From assembly GCF_001625305.1 (NCBI RefSeq), contig NW_017803702.1:146982-210981 (forward strand): a stretch of DNA of 64,000 nucleotides. Reading direction: 5' to 3'. The stretch comes from Branchiostoma belcheri (Eukaryota > Chordata > Leptocardii > Amphioxiformes > Branchiostomatidae). Shown here piece by piece: positions 25,701-34,546 of this stretch. The notes beneath the pieces were generated by a model that saw nothing but the letters and a program-made list of their open reading frames with translations, was not told the origin of the DNA and made no database searches. How positions within the stretch are numbered: position 1 is the stretch's first letter; each line of letters opens with the position of its first letter. The translations under genes and the position numbers were made by a program.

Positions 25701-28154
25701 AAACTATTGATTGATATGCAAATAAAGTGAAGACAATTCTTTTGGAAGTCGAAAAGGGAACAAAAGTCAGACTAGCTGAAACGTCTAATCGTTTCCAAAA
25801 TTATATCCAGTTGCTTGATTAACTGCTTTTTGTATTACCTGGATGTCTAACCTTCATCGACGTAGCCAAATATGGCCTACCGAAGTCCCCCAACCATGGT
25901 TAGGAGTAGTTTGAGAGGCTATTGTCATGTATGTATGATAGGATTTTCATGGAAAGCCTAATATGGCCTCCAAAACACTACCAAACTCCCCTAACCCTTC
26001 TTAGGAGTACGTAGGCCCGGACGTTATGGTCATGTATCGTGCTTTACAGATCGTAGCAAAATAAGGCCTTCAGAACACTGTCGAACTATACCTCCAAGGA
26101 GTGGGTCGGGAGGCTGTTGTCTTGTGTATGTTAGAGAGGCTTGCCATATAGCCGAATAAGGGCCCCCGAACACAGCCGAATTTCCCCCTAACCCTTCTTA
26201 GGAGTAGGCCGGGAGCCTACGGTCATGTACCGTGTGATAGGTGCTTCACAGATAGCCAAATATGTCCTTCTGAACAATGTCGAACTATACCTCAACCATG
26301 GTTAGGAGTGGGTAGGGAGGATATGGTCAGGTGTTTGTGACAGAGTCTTCACACATAGCCGAATATAGGCCTCCAGAACACTACTGAACTCCCCTAACCC
26401 TTCCCAGGAGTAGGCCGGGAGGTTATGATCATGTACCATGTGATAGGTGCTTCACAGATAACCGAATATGGCCTTCCGAATTAGTCTCCACCAGACTTCT
26501 TTTGCGGGCTGATTAAATCGTAGAAATCGGCCTAAAAAGGGTATTAATTGGCAAGAAAACGTAGCCAGCCAGAGAAGCTCCATTTGCCCCCGAGCACAGC
26601 TGAACTTTCCCCAACCATGGTGAGGAGTAGGTCGGCAGCAAGGTGGGCTGTGGTTGGCCTGTGCTCGGCCAGGTCGGCTACTGTTCCGCTACACCAGCCG
26701 AATGTTTCGAAATGTAAAAAAAAAACATTCGGGTGTTGACGGGAGGTTGGGTAAAGGTTGTGGACTGGTTTTCTGGAGTTCTGGCGTAGATCAGCAGTGT
26801 TTAGGGATTAAACTTGACTAACATTTAACTCAAATTTGATTTGTGTAAGAAGATATGCCTGGCTTGACTCTGGCCAGACTGCGCCCGAACAAGCTAACCT
26901 TGGTTGGTTGGTTGGTGCTCGGGGTAAGGCTATGTGTTTTACAAGAAAGACAAGAAGAAACACTGTACTTTAGGTCAAAAAGAGTCCATTAGCTGTCAAC
27001 AGTAAGACATTTAATACAGTTCGTTGTCCTTGTGTGTTACGGTAATTTAAGGTAAACAGGTGTTCTCAGCAACTGACGCGCAGAAGATAAAGCCTTGCGT
27101 TAACGCTTACGTAAACTTTACGTACAAATGTGTAAGGCTTAGGCCTGACGCCGTCGCTTACGCCAGGGTCTCATAAACGGCCGTCAACATTTAAAACGGT
27201 CAATGACATACGGCTAGATTGTCGATACCACATCCGACAAACATGATCCGACATAAGAACGTTTTTAAGGCGCAAGGTACATACAAACAACATCGTAAAT
27301 AATAGTAAATATATAAAAAAAGAAGACAGCACACAAGCTTGAATTTGAACCCGGACCAAACAGCCAAATCCTTAAACCCTATGCTTAGAAACGTCACAGT
27401 TCGGACGGAGTGTTCTGAAATACTGAAAGCTTGCCGTTAAGCTGTTTCAAATGGCATCGAACGTATACGAGATGGATATCAGCACCGCCGTCTGTAATGT
27501 TCGAAATCCAGTACCACAACATCTGAGCTAACCCTAGGATCGAACTTGCGCCCACCGGTAACGCAATCCCAAAGGCCGACTTTTACCGACTGCACTACAG
27601 GGACATTTTATCTCAATGTTAAAGGCACCCAAAGCGATTTCAAGGCAGCAGAACTTGATTTTCTTTAAAAAATTGTAAGTTAAGTTAACCCTAACCCAAA
27701 GCATACTCATATCTGATGCAAAAAATTACATGTTCGGCCGCTGATGGAAAAGGGCTGCATCTTTTTAACAGCGCCTGGGTTCTAGATTTTTATTTGTGGT
27801 ACCACAAAATAAAAGGACTCTTTAAGTAGCGTATGTTTTGAACTACATTACACGTTACAAATAAGAATAATACAGAGTATATGGTAAGCAATTTGGTATT
27901 AAATTTCAATATTGGTTCTCGTCCAGATTATATATATATTTTTTTGTTTTGCCGCTCAGAAATTGCGTTTTATATGTGTAACAAAATAAACATGATTTCT
28001 CGACGAATAGCATACTGTGTGCAGGACGGGACGTTACCTGTGCTCTGTCTCCTCTCTCTGCTAGCCGCTGCTGGTAGGGGAGCATCTCAGCTGACGACCG
28101 GCACACCAGCAACGTCAGCACCGAGGACAGCAGCAGGGCGTGGACGGTCTTCAT
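13756..28154 (-). CDS. Somatostatin/urotensin-II-like preprohormone (3 exons, 120 aa)
   Basis: Precursor of a secreted regulatory peptide. Exon 1 (28154-28038) encodes a signal peptide, MKTVHALLLSSVLTLLVCRS, then SAEMLPYQQRLAERGDRAQ, and ends in phase 0 at CAG|GTAACG. Exon 2 (14548-14344) starts after a TTTCCTGCAG acceptor in phase 0 and encodes an acidic propeptide (LDDDISTPYDD...AAYWLLWKTLLENSPG) ending ...QRAAKRWK; its donor is AAAG|GTAGGT, phase 1. Exon 3 (13796-13756) starts after TTTTTTCAG and completes the peptide to the stop. Cleavage after Lys-Arg would release WKGKCSNSFWKFCQ, with the following Gly as amide donor. C-x-N-x-F-W-K aligns with somatostatin (C-K-N-F-F-W-K); the closing Cys gives a nine-residue ring, between somatostatin (12) and urotensin II (6). 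The length is close to vertebrate preprosomatostatin. All three phases agree, but joining exon 1 across a 13.5-kb intron is inferred. Confidence 0.8.
14344..14548 (-). CDS. Exon 2: propeptide and dibasic processing site
   Basis: This 205-nt exon is bounded by a good acceptor and the donor GTAGGT. It encodes 68 residues rich in Asp/Glu with an amphipathic stretch (KEAAYWLLWKTLLENS) and the Lys-Arg site just before the hormone. Confidence 0.8.
14640..14923 (-). mobile_element. tRNA-derived SINE with 11-bp target duplication
   Basis: Read on the minus strand it begins CCGGTGCAATAGATTG, followed by a tRNA-like head with the B-box region GTGAGTTCAAACCCC, then the shared body ACCAAAGACTTTAAAAATGG and the conserved TGTGTGTCGCCCAAGGGCTA block. 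GCTCTTAATAG stands on both sides (14629-14639 and 14924-14934), the duplication made on insertion. It sits in intron 1 of the peptide gene. Confidence 0.9.
14935..16336. other. Intronic sequence of the peptide gene, no feature
   Basis: AT-rich, with no open frame or repeat terminus that I can support. Confidence 0.4.
16337..16500 (+). repeat. Inverted partner of the repeat at 11970-12182
   Basis: It matches the 11.97-kb copy in reverse orientation over about 150 bp (GCCCACTAATTCCAGCCCCT, then AAAACATCTAAGAACTGAG and CACCTACTT), and ends near CTATTGCAAAC in both. Confidence 0.5.
16942..17338 (+). mobile_element. tRNA-derived SINE with (CAAA)n tail
   Basis: A tRNA-like head (TGTGGCACAGTCGGTAGGTC, B box GGGTTCGAATCC) is followed by a conserved body (CCCTTGGGAAAGGCACTTTA, CACACCGGGA-type block, CAAAACTGGTGTGTTACGCC) and ends in about eleven CAAA units. 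It is the fullest copy of this family here; partial copies lie at 19338, 21102, 29133 and 36488. Confidence 0.85.
17529..18085. mobile_element. MITE with TTGTTCATGTGAAGTCACCC inverted ends
   Basis: The left end contains TTCATGTGAAGTCACCCAA and the right end its inverse, TTGGGTGACTTCACATGAA. About 555 bp lie between, without a coding frame. Inner parts near 17560 and 18030 are also loosely inverted. I see no clear target duplication, so the superfamily is left open. Confidence 0.7.
18086..19337. other. Intronic, no supported feature
   Basis: A near-repeated sentence, GATGACCCGGATTGCTGACC at about 18719 and GATGACCCAGATGACTGACC at about 18778, forms a short tandem pair. No gene is seen. Confidence 0.4.
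19338..19552 (-). mobile_element. Partial tRNA-SINE of the (CAAA)n family
   Basis: It shares the GGTTCTTTAACGTGCG, GTGGCTCTCCCAAACACGGG and GTGAGGAAAGTCGTGTAAAG blocks with the copy at 16.9 kb, in reverse. The tRNA-like end (CTACTCGCCACACGACCCC) is at the right. Confidence 0.8.
19746..19880 (+). repeat. Dispersed repeat, second copy at 27340-27480
   Basis: TTCGAATTCGAACCCGGGTC, the later AAACGTCACA and the TTGCCGTT...AAATGGCATCG blocks recur in the same order and spacing at 27.34-27.48 kb. The GAACCCGG core resembles a B box, so a degenerate SINE is possible. Confidence 0.5.
20317..20707. mobile_element. PIF/Harbinger-like MITE, intact ends
   Basis: This 391-bp element has inverted ends of about 32 bp starting GGCCACAGCAAGTAA and including TTTTATGGATG, flanked on both sides by TTA. 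The 3-bp TWA-type duplication and GGCC ends suit the PIF/Harbinger group. It is non-coding and depends on a transposase elsewhere. A related copy is at 6513. Confidence 0.8.
21102..21262 (+). mobile_element. Truncated tRNA-SINE
   Basis: GTGTGGCGTAGAGGTCCCGG, TTTCGAGTCCTGATATG and CCCTTGGGAAAGGCACTTTA match the SINE heads at 29133 and 16942. The part between A and B boxes is shortened. Confidence 0.7.
21263..23027. other. Intronic, no gene; weak tRNA-like patch near 21885-21960
   Basis: ATGGTCTAGTTGTAAGG with GGTTGAAATCCTGGGC looks like a decayed tRNA-derived head. The remainder is AT-rich without supported frames. Confidence 0.35.
23028..23270 (+). mobile_element. tRNA-Thr-like SINE with 13-bp target duplication
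   Basis: The head GTGACCGGTGCAATAGCTCA then ATTGGTAGAGTGCTCGC is an intact A-box region. The anticodon loop TTTGTAA would read TGT (Thr), and GTGAGTTCAAACCCC is the B box. The body is shared with the 14.64-kb copy, and the tail is (TTTCC)n. TCCTACAGAAGTA flanks both sides (23015-23027 and 23271-23283), so this is a recent retroposon, not a tRNA gene. Confidence 0.92.
23284..24876. other. Intronic, no gene
   Basis: A GC-richer block at about 23750-23940 carries GGGCGG-type motifs and short inverted pieces but no clear terminus. (TTTA)n runs near 24815-24840. Confidence 0.35.
24877..25300. repeat. Degenerate local repeat, about three units
   Basis: ACTTTATTTAAAGTATGCTT followed by ATATCAAATTCC and GTGTATCAA recurs at about 24877, 25075 and 25188. 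The first and third units also share CTAGGAATA...GGACG and the GACCTTTA block. Confidence 0.6.
25580..25845. mobile_element. Inverted-repeat MITE; end also present at 43925-44020
   Basis: AAAAAGCAGTTACTCAAGCA then ACTGGATATGATTTTGGAAA on the left is matched in reverse by TTTCCAAAATTATATCCAGT and TGCTTGATTAACTGCTTTTT on the right, with GACGTTTCAGCT inside both arms. The outer sequence CCTGGATGTCTAACCTTCA also appears at about 44000 next to a third arm copy. Confidence 0.65.
25864..26600. repeat. Tandem array of about 100-bp units (6-7 copies)
   Basis: Units start with AGCC(A/G)AATATGGCC and contain CCCCTAACC(C/A)TTCTTAGGAGTA and GGTCATGTACCGTGTGATAG. Starts fall near 25864, 25958, 26054, 26150, 26254, 26357 and 26460. 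Divergence between units is roughly 10-25 per cent by eye. Confidence 0.75.
26601..28037. other. Intron 1 of the peptide gene, 5' part
   Basis: It contains the second copy of the 19.75-kb repeat (27340-27480), a tRNA-like decayed piece near 27520-27590, and at 27620 a TTAA followed by AGGCACCCAAAGCGATTT, which recurs at 51924. No exon is seen between 14548 and 28038. Confidence 0.45.
28038..28154 (-). CDS. Exon 1: signal peptide of the preprohormone
   Basis: This 117-nt exon gives 39 residues in phase 0. It has a classic signal peptide with a Lys after Met, a leucine-rich core and a small-residue cleavage region (C-R-S-S-A-E). The ATG lies about 70 bp below a TATA box. Confidence 0.75.
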
Positions 28155-28214
28155 CTCGCAGTACGTCGACGGCAGTACGGCTCTCTGACGGTGATTTCTG
28201 TACGTGGACGACGC

Positions 28215-28231
28215 TGACGTCGTCTTTTATA
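28215..28231 (-). promoter_or_regulatory. TATA box with adjacent CRE-like TGACGTC
   Basis: On the minus strand TATAAAAG (28231-28224) is followed by CGACGTCA (28222-28215). With a start about 30 bp below the TATA box, transcription would begin near 28200, some 45 bp before the ATG. A CRE controls vertebrate somatostatin genes, but there it lies upstream of TATA; here it lies between TATA and the presumed start. Confidence 0.45.
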
Positions 28232-29132
28232 GGAGAGAAGCCCGTACGTAAGTCGGAACTGTGACGAAGGCGTAATAACAGGGTGGTTCCTGACGGGGGC
28301 GGTTAAGGCTATAACGAGGCTTAATTTGAATAGGAAGCCACGCCCACGGTTCGGAAGAGAACAAACGGTAGTGAAGGCCGGAAAATTAGTGGATTTGGAC
28401 ATACAGGCTTCGTGACTGGACTATTTTCTGAGGGGGTGGAGGGCTTATTAGTAATCTTTTTTTACAGTATTTGTATCAGTTTTTCATGTTTTTGACTACC
28501 AACCTAGATATAGTGATCGGTGTTTTAAAAGCTACATTCGGCGGCAAGTAAAAACACGGTAAACATTTTAAAACTAATAAAAAAAATAACGTCCTGCGAA
28601 GACTTTGTAGCTATAGCTATAGCCAGCAACGTTTATTTATGATATAGATGCGTGCTTAAATTAGCAAAATACATGTAGTTCAGCGGCAGAACAGTTCTCT
28701 GAATTGTAAGATCAGAATGACTTCAAAATAAACTAAAACTAAAATTTTCTTTAACTCACTACAGAGTGTCAGACTTTCACTATGATTTTGCTATCATTTT
28801 TGCACAGATTTCAGAATTGTCCTTGGGGGCAAGTCTGTCAATTTTTAACCAACACGGACTTCTCTGACGTAAGCCTCTTCAGAATGACGTGTATCCACCG
28901 ACAGGGGGTTAAAATGAAAAGAAATATTCCAAGAAGTGTTCACATTAGACTAATACAATTTCCTTCCCGTTTTCCGAAAATAAGTTCGAATATTACGTCA
29001 TCAAACATGACAAAAACGTTTTACATTTGTCTTATATAATTTCCTTTAATGAATACGGAAGAGACATCAGATTATGACGTAATCAAAATACGGCATGAAT
29101 GTATTTTGATGGCATCACGTGGCGTAATGGTC
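28232..29132. other. 5' flank of the peptide gene, no gene seen
   Basis: Upstream of the TATA box (higher coordinates) there are further CRE-like half sites (TTACGT near 28246, GTGACG near 28261). No coding signal is supported beyond that. Confidence 0.35.
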
Positions 29133-29335
29133 TTGTGGCGTAGCGGCAGAGTGCTCGACTCGGAACCAAGAGGTCCCGGGTTCGAGTCCTGACATGCCAC
29201 CGATCTTGTGCCATTGGGAAAGGCACTTAACACGACTTTCCTCACTTCGCTCAGGTGAAAATTAGTATTGTATTGCCCCGTGTTAGTGGCGGCAATAATA
29301 TAAGTTGCAGTCACTACGTCTTGTGATTAGATGTT
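29133..29335 (+). mobile_element. tRNA-derived SINE, short form
   Basis: TTGTGGCGTAGCGGCAGAGT, GGTCCCGGGTTCGAGTCCTG (intact B box) and CATTGGGAAAGGCACTTAAC form a tRNA-like head and start of the body. A second, more decayed head (AACCAAGAGGTCCTGGGTTC, then GATCC) follows at 29363. Confidence 0.8.
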
Positions 29336-29479
29336 GGAATAAATGAAATGGTCGGGGCTTTTGGCTAAGAACCAAGAGGTCCTGGGTTCGATCCTCAGAC
29401 AGGCCGGATGTTCTTGAAAAAGGTACTTTCACATGACTTCCCTCCCCGTACGGTGGAAAGACCCCCTGAGGGCCTTCCG

Positions 29480-30030
29480 GCTAATCGTTGGTACAGTGTC
29501 CAAACACTGATGAGGCCACGTACGGTTTGGTGTCACCAATGTGCCAAGATTTGCCACTAAGAACCGTACATTTTCTAATGTATTTTTGTCACGTTTTGTA
29601 ACTGACAGTATGCAATACTATCATCCCCACTTCTAGTACCACTTAGGACACTAGTAAAACCGACAACGACCCCTGATCTACCCGATTCTACATAATCTCT
29701 CTAAATTGAATTACAGACGTGGGTCAAACTGCTCTAAAGTCCAGCTTAAAGTCCTCCAAAGCTTTTATGATAGGGTTTTTGATCAATGGCGAACGGTGTG
29801 ATCTGGCATACAAATCCATGATTCACGTTGAGGGTTTTAAAAGTATAAATCTCAAGGGTGCCGTCCATATGATACAGGAAGCGTAGAAGTGTGTTCAAAG
29901 CCAATAAGTCAGGGTTAAGACATTGATAGGTCACAGGAAATGAACCTTATCCCCGGCCAAATGAAGTAGGTAGTTGCCGTCGTAAGTTAGTTAATTTAAA
30001 ATCCTGCCAAGTAACTGACTGCCAACCATT
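29480..30030. other. No gene, left flank of the TTAA transposon
   Basis: Only short unsupported frames are present. Confidence 0.4.
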
Positions 30031-30388
30031 TTAAAGGGCAGAAGCCACTCCAAGACGACTTAGTTTTATTGTATGTGCCTATGGTATTATTAATCAGAAA
30101 CTCTGTTCGTTTACGGAATATTTACGCGGTTCGCCCATTTTATACACAATTTGAACGCCCCGCCACTAGAAAATCTATTCCCCGCTCGACTAGCTTCCGG
30201 TTACGCAAGCAACCGGAAATGACGCATCACGAGGGAACATGATCCAGCTTGTTTCAGCCTGAACGCTTGGCAGCCATATTTGTTTTGCTTGTTTGCACGC
30301 TTGGCCGAAAGTTTGTACAATCGTAGAGGTATAGAAAGGACAGGAGAACGTTTGGTAAACGCAGTTATCTGGGGGTGTGTTTGTCAGC

Positions 30389-32635
30389 ATGCCTAACCAG
30401 TGTGTGGCAGCGAACTGCACGAACAAGAGGGCGGATGGCTTTAGCCTTTTCCAGATGCCATCGGACGAAAATCTGCGGGCGAAGTGGATTCAGCAAATTC
30501 GCCGTACAAGATCTGGCCCGAACGGAAAGCTGTGGAACCCAACCAAGAACTCGTTTTTGTGCTGTGCACACTTCACAGAGGACTGCTTCAACCCTGTCTC
30601 AAAGTTGAAGCAACAGTTCGGGATTGAGATGAAACAACACAAGAAGTTCTTGTTGCCCGGGGCTGTTCCAACTATCTTTCCCCGTGCCCGAGGCACAGAG
30701 TCAGAGGCGAGCACGGCGCAGCCTAAAAAGCGCAGGAAATCTGGTGCAGTTGAGAAAAGGCGCAGAATTGAGGTGGGTTTTTAGGATTTTTATGTTATGA
30801 GCACTAGAGTCGTTGTTGTAGAATTCAAATGCGTTTATGGTGTCATTTTTGTACGATAAATTGTCGTCTGAGTGGGATAATTTGTCAGTAGCGAACATTC
30901 ATTTATTTCCCGCATGGAATGTTTCGCTAGGCTGCTAACACGGGGACTCTACTCTTTCAAAACAAAATGTTTCACGACAAATAATGTTAGTTACTCAAAC
31001 ACTGACGTCTTCTACGAAAGACACTATAAAGTAGTCAAATTTCGGAGCAGGTAAGTCGGGAAAAATGTTCATAAATATGATAAATGGCGGCTGGGACATG
31101 TGTATACATGTATGTGGGGAGGGGGGCGCGGAAATGCAAAGATGAAGTTCGTGCGTTTTTGCTTAGCTATGCCGTGGCAGTCGACAACATAATTTCTCAC
31201 CTGTATTTCTCACCTGTAGCCGGTCAATAGGTACCTTGTGTGGGTAATGAGACCGCACTTCGGGTAGTTTCGGCGGTAGCAATTCTTCTCATGTGTTCAG
31301 TACGTAAAGGTGTAGTTGTACATATCCTGGTGATTCTTCCACTCGTGTGCAATATGGTTCTTGAACTCATTTACTGATTTGCTAGACACTGCTTCCTAGG
31401 GAAAGTGATTTTTTTTACATGCATGATTTTCTTCCCATGTTGTGTCGAGAATTTTTGGAATGAAAATAAAATGCTTGGCATTAGGAGAAGAAGAAGAATT
31501 ATGGAAATGCAGGGCACCAGATCTGGCTAAGTTCCTATGCTTGTCACTTGCTAAGGTAGGGGTAGATATACAAGAATAAATCATGATTATATTGTTGAGA
31601 CTGTAAGGCCGTATTTATTTGATTATATTGAACACCAAAATATATGAGCGTGTAATAAAAAAAAAATTGTATATAAATGCTATGACATCAGCACATGGGT
31701 ACAGTAGATATTGATTTATGCTGTCTTTATTACATATACCAGATACTTGGGGAATGTATGAATCAGCACCAAGAGTCTTCTGCTGATACAGAAGAGAGGG
31801 GAGATGGTGCAGGTTCTCTTGAAGAAAGTGATGGTGGCGTGCCTGTTGATGTAAGTGTTGACATCTATCACATGTATCAGTTATCAACAATCTATTGCAT
31901 TTTCTCTTTTGTAATTGATCATAGGAATTTATACCGATGTACTACTTGTGTGTACATTTGTAGGTAAACCCAACAGAATTGCAGAATTCCTGTGACAGTG
32001 GGGTGCAGGTGTCCCTGAGGCCGCCACGCAAGCATAAGGGCATACAGTTCAAAGGATCTGGACGGACTAAAGGTATTTTATGCTAATACTATAGTTTTTA
32101 GTTGCCAAGTCATAGTCAAAAGTTTTCTTTTGGTAAAACAAATATGGGACACCCATCTCTTTTAAAATCTAATATTATGTTCCTACATCATTGACGATAA
32201 GCATAAATGTGTCATTATTTCATTACTACAATTTTCAATTTACAATTTTATCATTGCTTTACTGCAGGTGTGCAGTGCAGACCCACAACTGTCACAGTGG
32301 CCACACAAACTAATGAGGATGCGGAGGATAAGGATGCGGAGGATAAGGATGAGGAGGATAAGATGTCTGTGAGTAGTGCGAGCTCATGGGAGGACCAGGT
32401 AGCAGTGATCGCCGATGACCCTGACTACTACCCGTCCTCTGCCGAAGAGTCCGATTCTGAGGACGAAGTTGCCCAGCCACCGCAGGAAGACCAGCCCCCG
32501 CAGGAAGACCAGCCACCGCGACCAGACCGCCGCGTTTTCTTTGTGTTCTGGGTCTGCCTAGTCCAGCTGATCACTACATGGGATACTATCTACCTCTTAC
32601 AAAATGTAGTTGATTCCATTGGTTGTCATACGTAA
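30389..32635 (+). CDS. THAP-domain protein, probable truncated Kolobok transposase (4 exons)
   Basis: Exons 30389-30772, 31743-31850, 31964-32072 and 32268-32635 join in phases 0, 0 and 1 at GT/AG sites, giving 322 residues. Residues 1-90 are a THAP zinc finger: MPNQCVAANC provides Cys5 and Cys10, CCAH provides Cys58 and His61, with the conserved Trp33, Pro and F residues between, and AVPTIFP closes the domain. A basic stretch (PKKRRKS...EKRRR) may be a nuclear signal. Then come GVQCRPTTVTVATQTN, an acidic EDKD repeat, DDPDYYPSSAEESDSEDE and PPQEDQ repeats. It ends at RRVFFVFWVCLVQL, a block that in related proteins, as I recall, leads into a Cys-rich and catalytic part; here the frame soon stops inside a tandem repeat. 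DNA binding is likely, transposition activity unlikely. Confidence 0.8.
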
Positions 32636-33030
32636 CACAGTGCAACATTTATTAGTCCCAACAGGGGACTTTCTGACACATAGTATAGTTGATTGTACAA
32701 TGTAAGTTTGAGAAGTAAAGTTGACTGATATTGCTGCTAATCCCAAGAAGGGATACTATCTACCTCTTACAAAATGTAGTTGATTCCATGGGTTGTCATA
32801 CGTAACACAGTGCAACATTTATTAGTCCCAACAGGGGACACTTTCTGCCACATAGTATAGTTGATTGTACAAAGTTCTGAGTTTGAGAAGTAAAGTTGAC
32901 TGATATTGTTGCTAATCCCAAGAAGGGATACTATCTACCTCTTACAAAATGTAGTTGATTCCATTGGTTGTCATACGTAACACAGTGCAACATTTATTAG
33001 TCCCAACAGGGGACTTTCTGACACATATCA
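32578..33030. repeat. Tandem repeat (170-175 bp, about 2.6 copies) at the shared 3' ends
   Basis: GGATACTATCTACCTCTTAC starts copies at 32581, 32751 and 32926. Each copy holds CAACATTTATTAGTCCCAAC, that is AATAAA on the minus strand, and GAGAAGTAAAGTT, close to the AATAAA context used on the plus strand at 33076. The THAP gene's last codons lie in the first copy. Confidence 0.9.
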
Positions 33031-33075
33031 TTGTCGATTGTAGTTTTTACATATTACGAAGTTCTTAGCTAGAGA

Positions 33076-33081
33076 AATAAA
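33076..33081 (+). terminator. Polyadenylation signal AATAAA for the THAP gene
   Basis: AATAAA at 33076 follows the tandem repeat and precedes the end of the ballast gene by about 70 bp. On the other strand the nearest AATAAA is at 32998-32993, so the two 3' untranslated regions probably overlap. Confidence 0.5.
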
Positions 33082-33148
33082 GTTTCTACCAACTACACTA
33101 TCAAAGGTAAAGTAGGTAGGCTTAGCACAAGTTCAGCAGAAGACATCT

Positions 33149-34546
33149 CTAGTCGTCAGCTTCCCGGAAGCCTGTGTAGTCTGGAGACGGGAAGTGGTTT
33201 CTTATAGCAGCCACAGTGCAAGAGGGCAGAGTAACCCGGTTCTTCTTTCCAAGGAACTCGTAGCACCAGCGCACAAACTGTCGGTACGCAGTGTACCGCT
33301 TCCAGCTGAAAAAGATTATGTATTGGTATTATGGTACTTAGATAAATTTACCCTTTCTTTCAAATCTAGTCCACAAGCAATACAAGTGATCATAATAGAT
33401 AACTATCATGTTACAATTGCAGAAATCTTTTTTTGTGGTTTGGCTGAAACATACAATGATACATGTAACACATGAAATCTAGGATTGCCCATCTAGCTTA
33501 TTGTTATAATTTTTGGCAAAGGCTAACCTTATCAAGTTATCATGATTAGTATTTTTTGTGTATTATTTTCATACTCACTCGTTTCCAAAGGTCAACCCGT
33601 AATGATCCCGATAAGCAAAGTATGCTGTTTCTAGTACGTCCACGGCTAGGCAGACTTGGGGAAATCCGTGGTGTTGGGTAATGCAGTCAATGCCGGGCTC
33701 CTTCTCCCTTCGCTCACAAACACGCATCTGCTCCCGGCAGCACACATTCTCCTTCACCTTTCGGTGGTCAACGCAGTTCCCACAAGTACACCTAGAAGAC
33801 CAAACCCCAATAAGGAATTAAAAATTGTCATACGATTTGTAAAAATGTGATAAGAATTAGTTGTGAGCACAGCGTTTGTCTAAACAAACGCTGGCGGTGA
33901 CTTCTGAAGGTCAGGGGTCGCACTAATCATCCACACGTATCGCCATGTTCCACTTGTTTTGGCGATCTTTCAAGACAATTTCCGCTCTACTTTCTTATTC
34001 TTTCATGGAGGTAACGAAAAAAACACAGATTAAAGAAATGGCTGCCTCCGGGGACGACAAAGACCAGAAGTAATGACGCTAATCCGCAGAAAGAAGGTAC
34101 GGTACCGCGAGGTTAGAAAAACAACACAGGCCGCGGGGCGAACCCAAGGTCACAAAATCGTAATATTTTATACTACAAGTACGTCTCACCATAGCGAGTA
34201 ATCTATATCCTATCACAGAAACCTAACAGCAAAATTACCTAAGCCTCACTTACCAGTCCATGTTCTGCAGTCGGGTTTCGCTATCGAGCGGAATTTGTCC
34301 GTCGATTTCAAGTTCCCCGCCATCAGCCATGGCGTCACCAGCGGCCTCACCTTCATCGTCGCTGTCAGAATTCGGCTCGTCTGACTGCACGTCAGAGAGA
34401 TATGGCTCAAATCTGTAGGGCATGAGAACTCCTACGACCTCCTCCGAATCTGAGTTCGACTCAAATTCCTCACAGATACATTCTACGGTAGACGAGCAGT
34501 CAGAAAAAGTCTCAACTTCGTCAGCGTCCATGGTCGGTGTTGCCAT
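33149..34546 (-). CDS. Stand-alone P2X7 ballast-domain protein (3 exons, 220 aa)
   Basis: Exons 34546-34254, 33791-33579 and 33305-33149 join in phase 2 at both introns (donors GTAAGT and GTGAGT, acceptors CTTCTAG and TTTTTCAG). The N-terminal 85 residues are acidic (MATPTMDADEVETFSDCSS, DEPNSDSDDEGEAAGD). From residue 93 the sequence follows the zinc-binding intracellular 'ballast' domain known from vertebrate P2X7 receptors: RLQNMDWCTCGNC, ENVCCREQ, CITQHHGFPQVCL, ETAYFAYRDHYG, WKRYTAYRQFVRWCYEFLGK and VTLPSCTVAAIRNHFPS, ending YTGFREADD. No transmembrane or channel part is present. In P2X7 the domain binds zinc and guanine nucleotide. It lies inside a transposon and faces the THAP gene. 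Its role there is unknown. Confidence 0.88.

Noticed and set aside
27881-28264. Plus-strand frame of 127 codons rich in Ser, Thr and Ala
   Set aside because: It is the reverse-strand shadow of the signal-peptide exon and promoter of the peptide gene.
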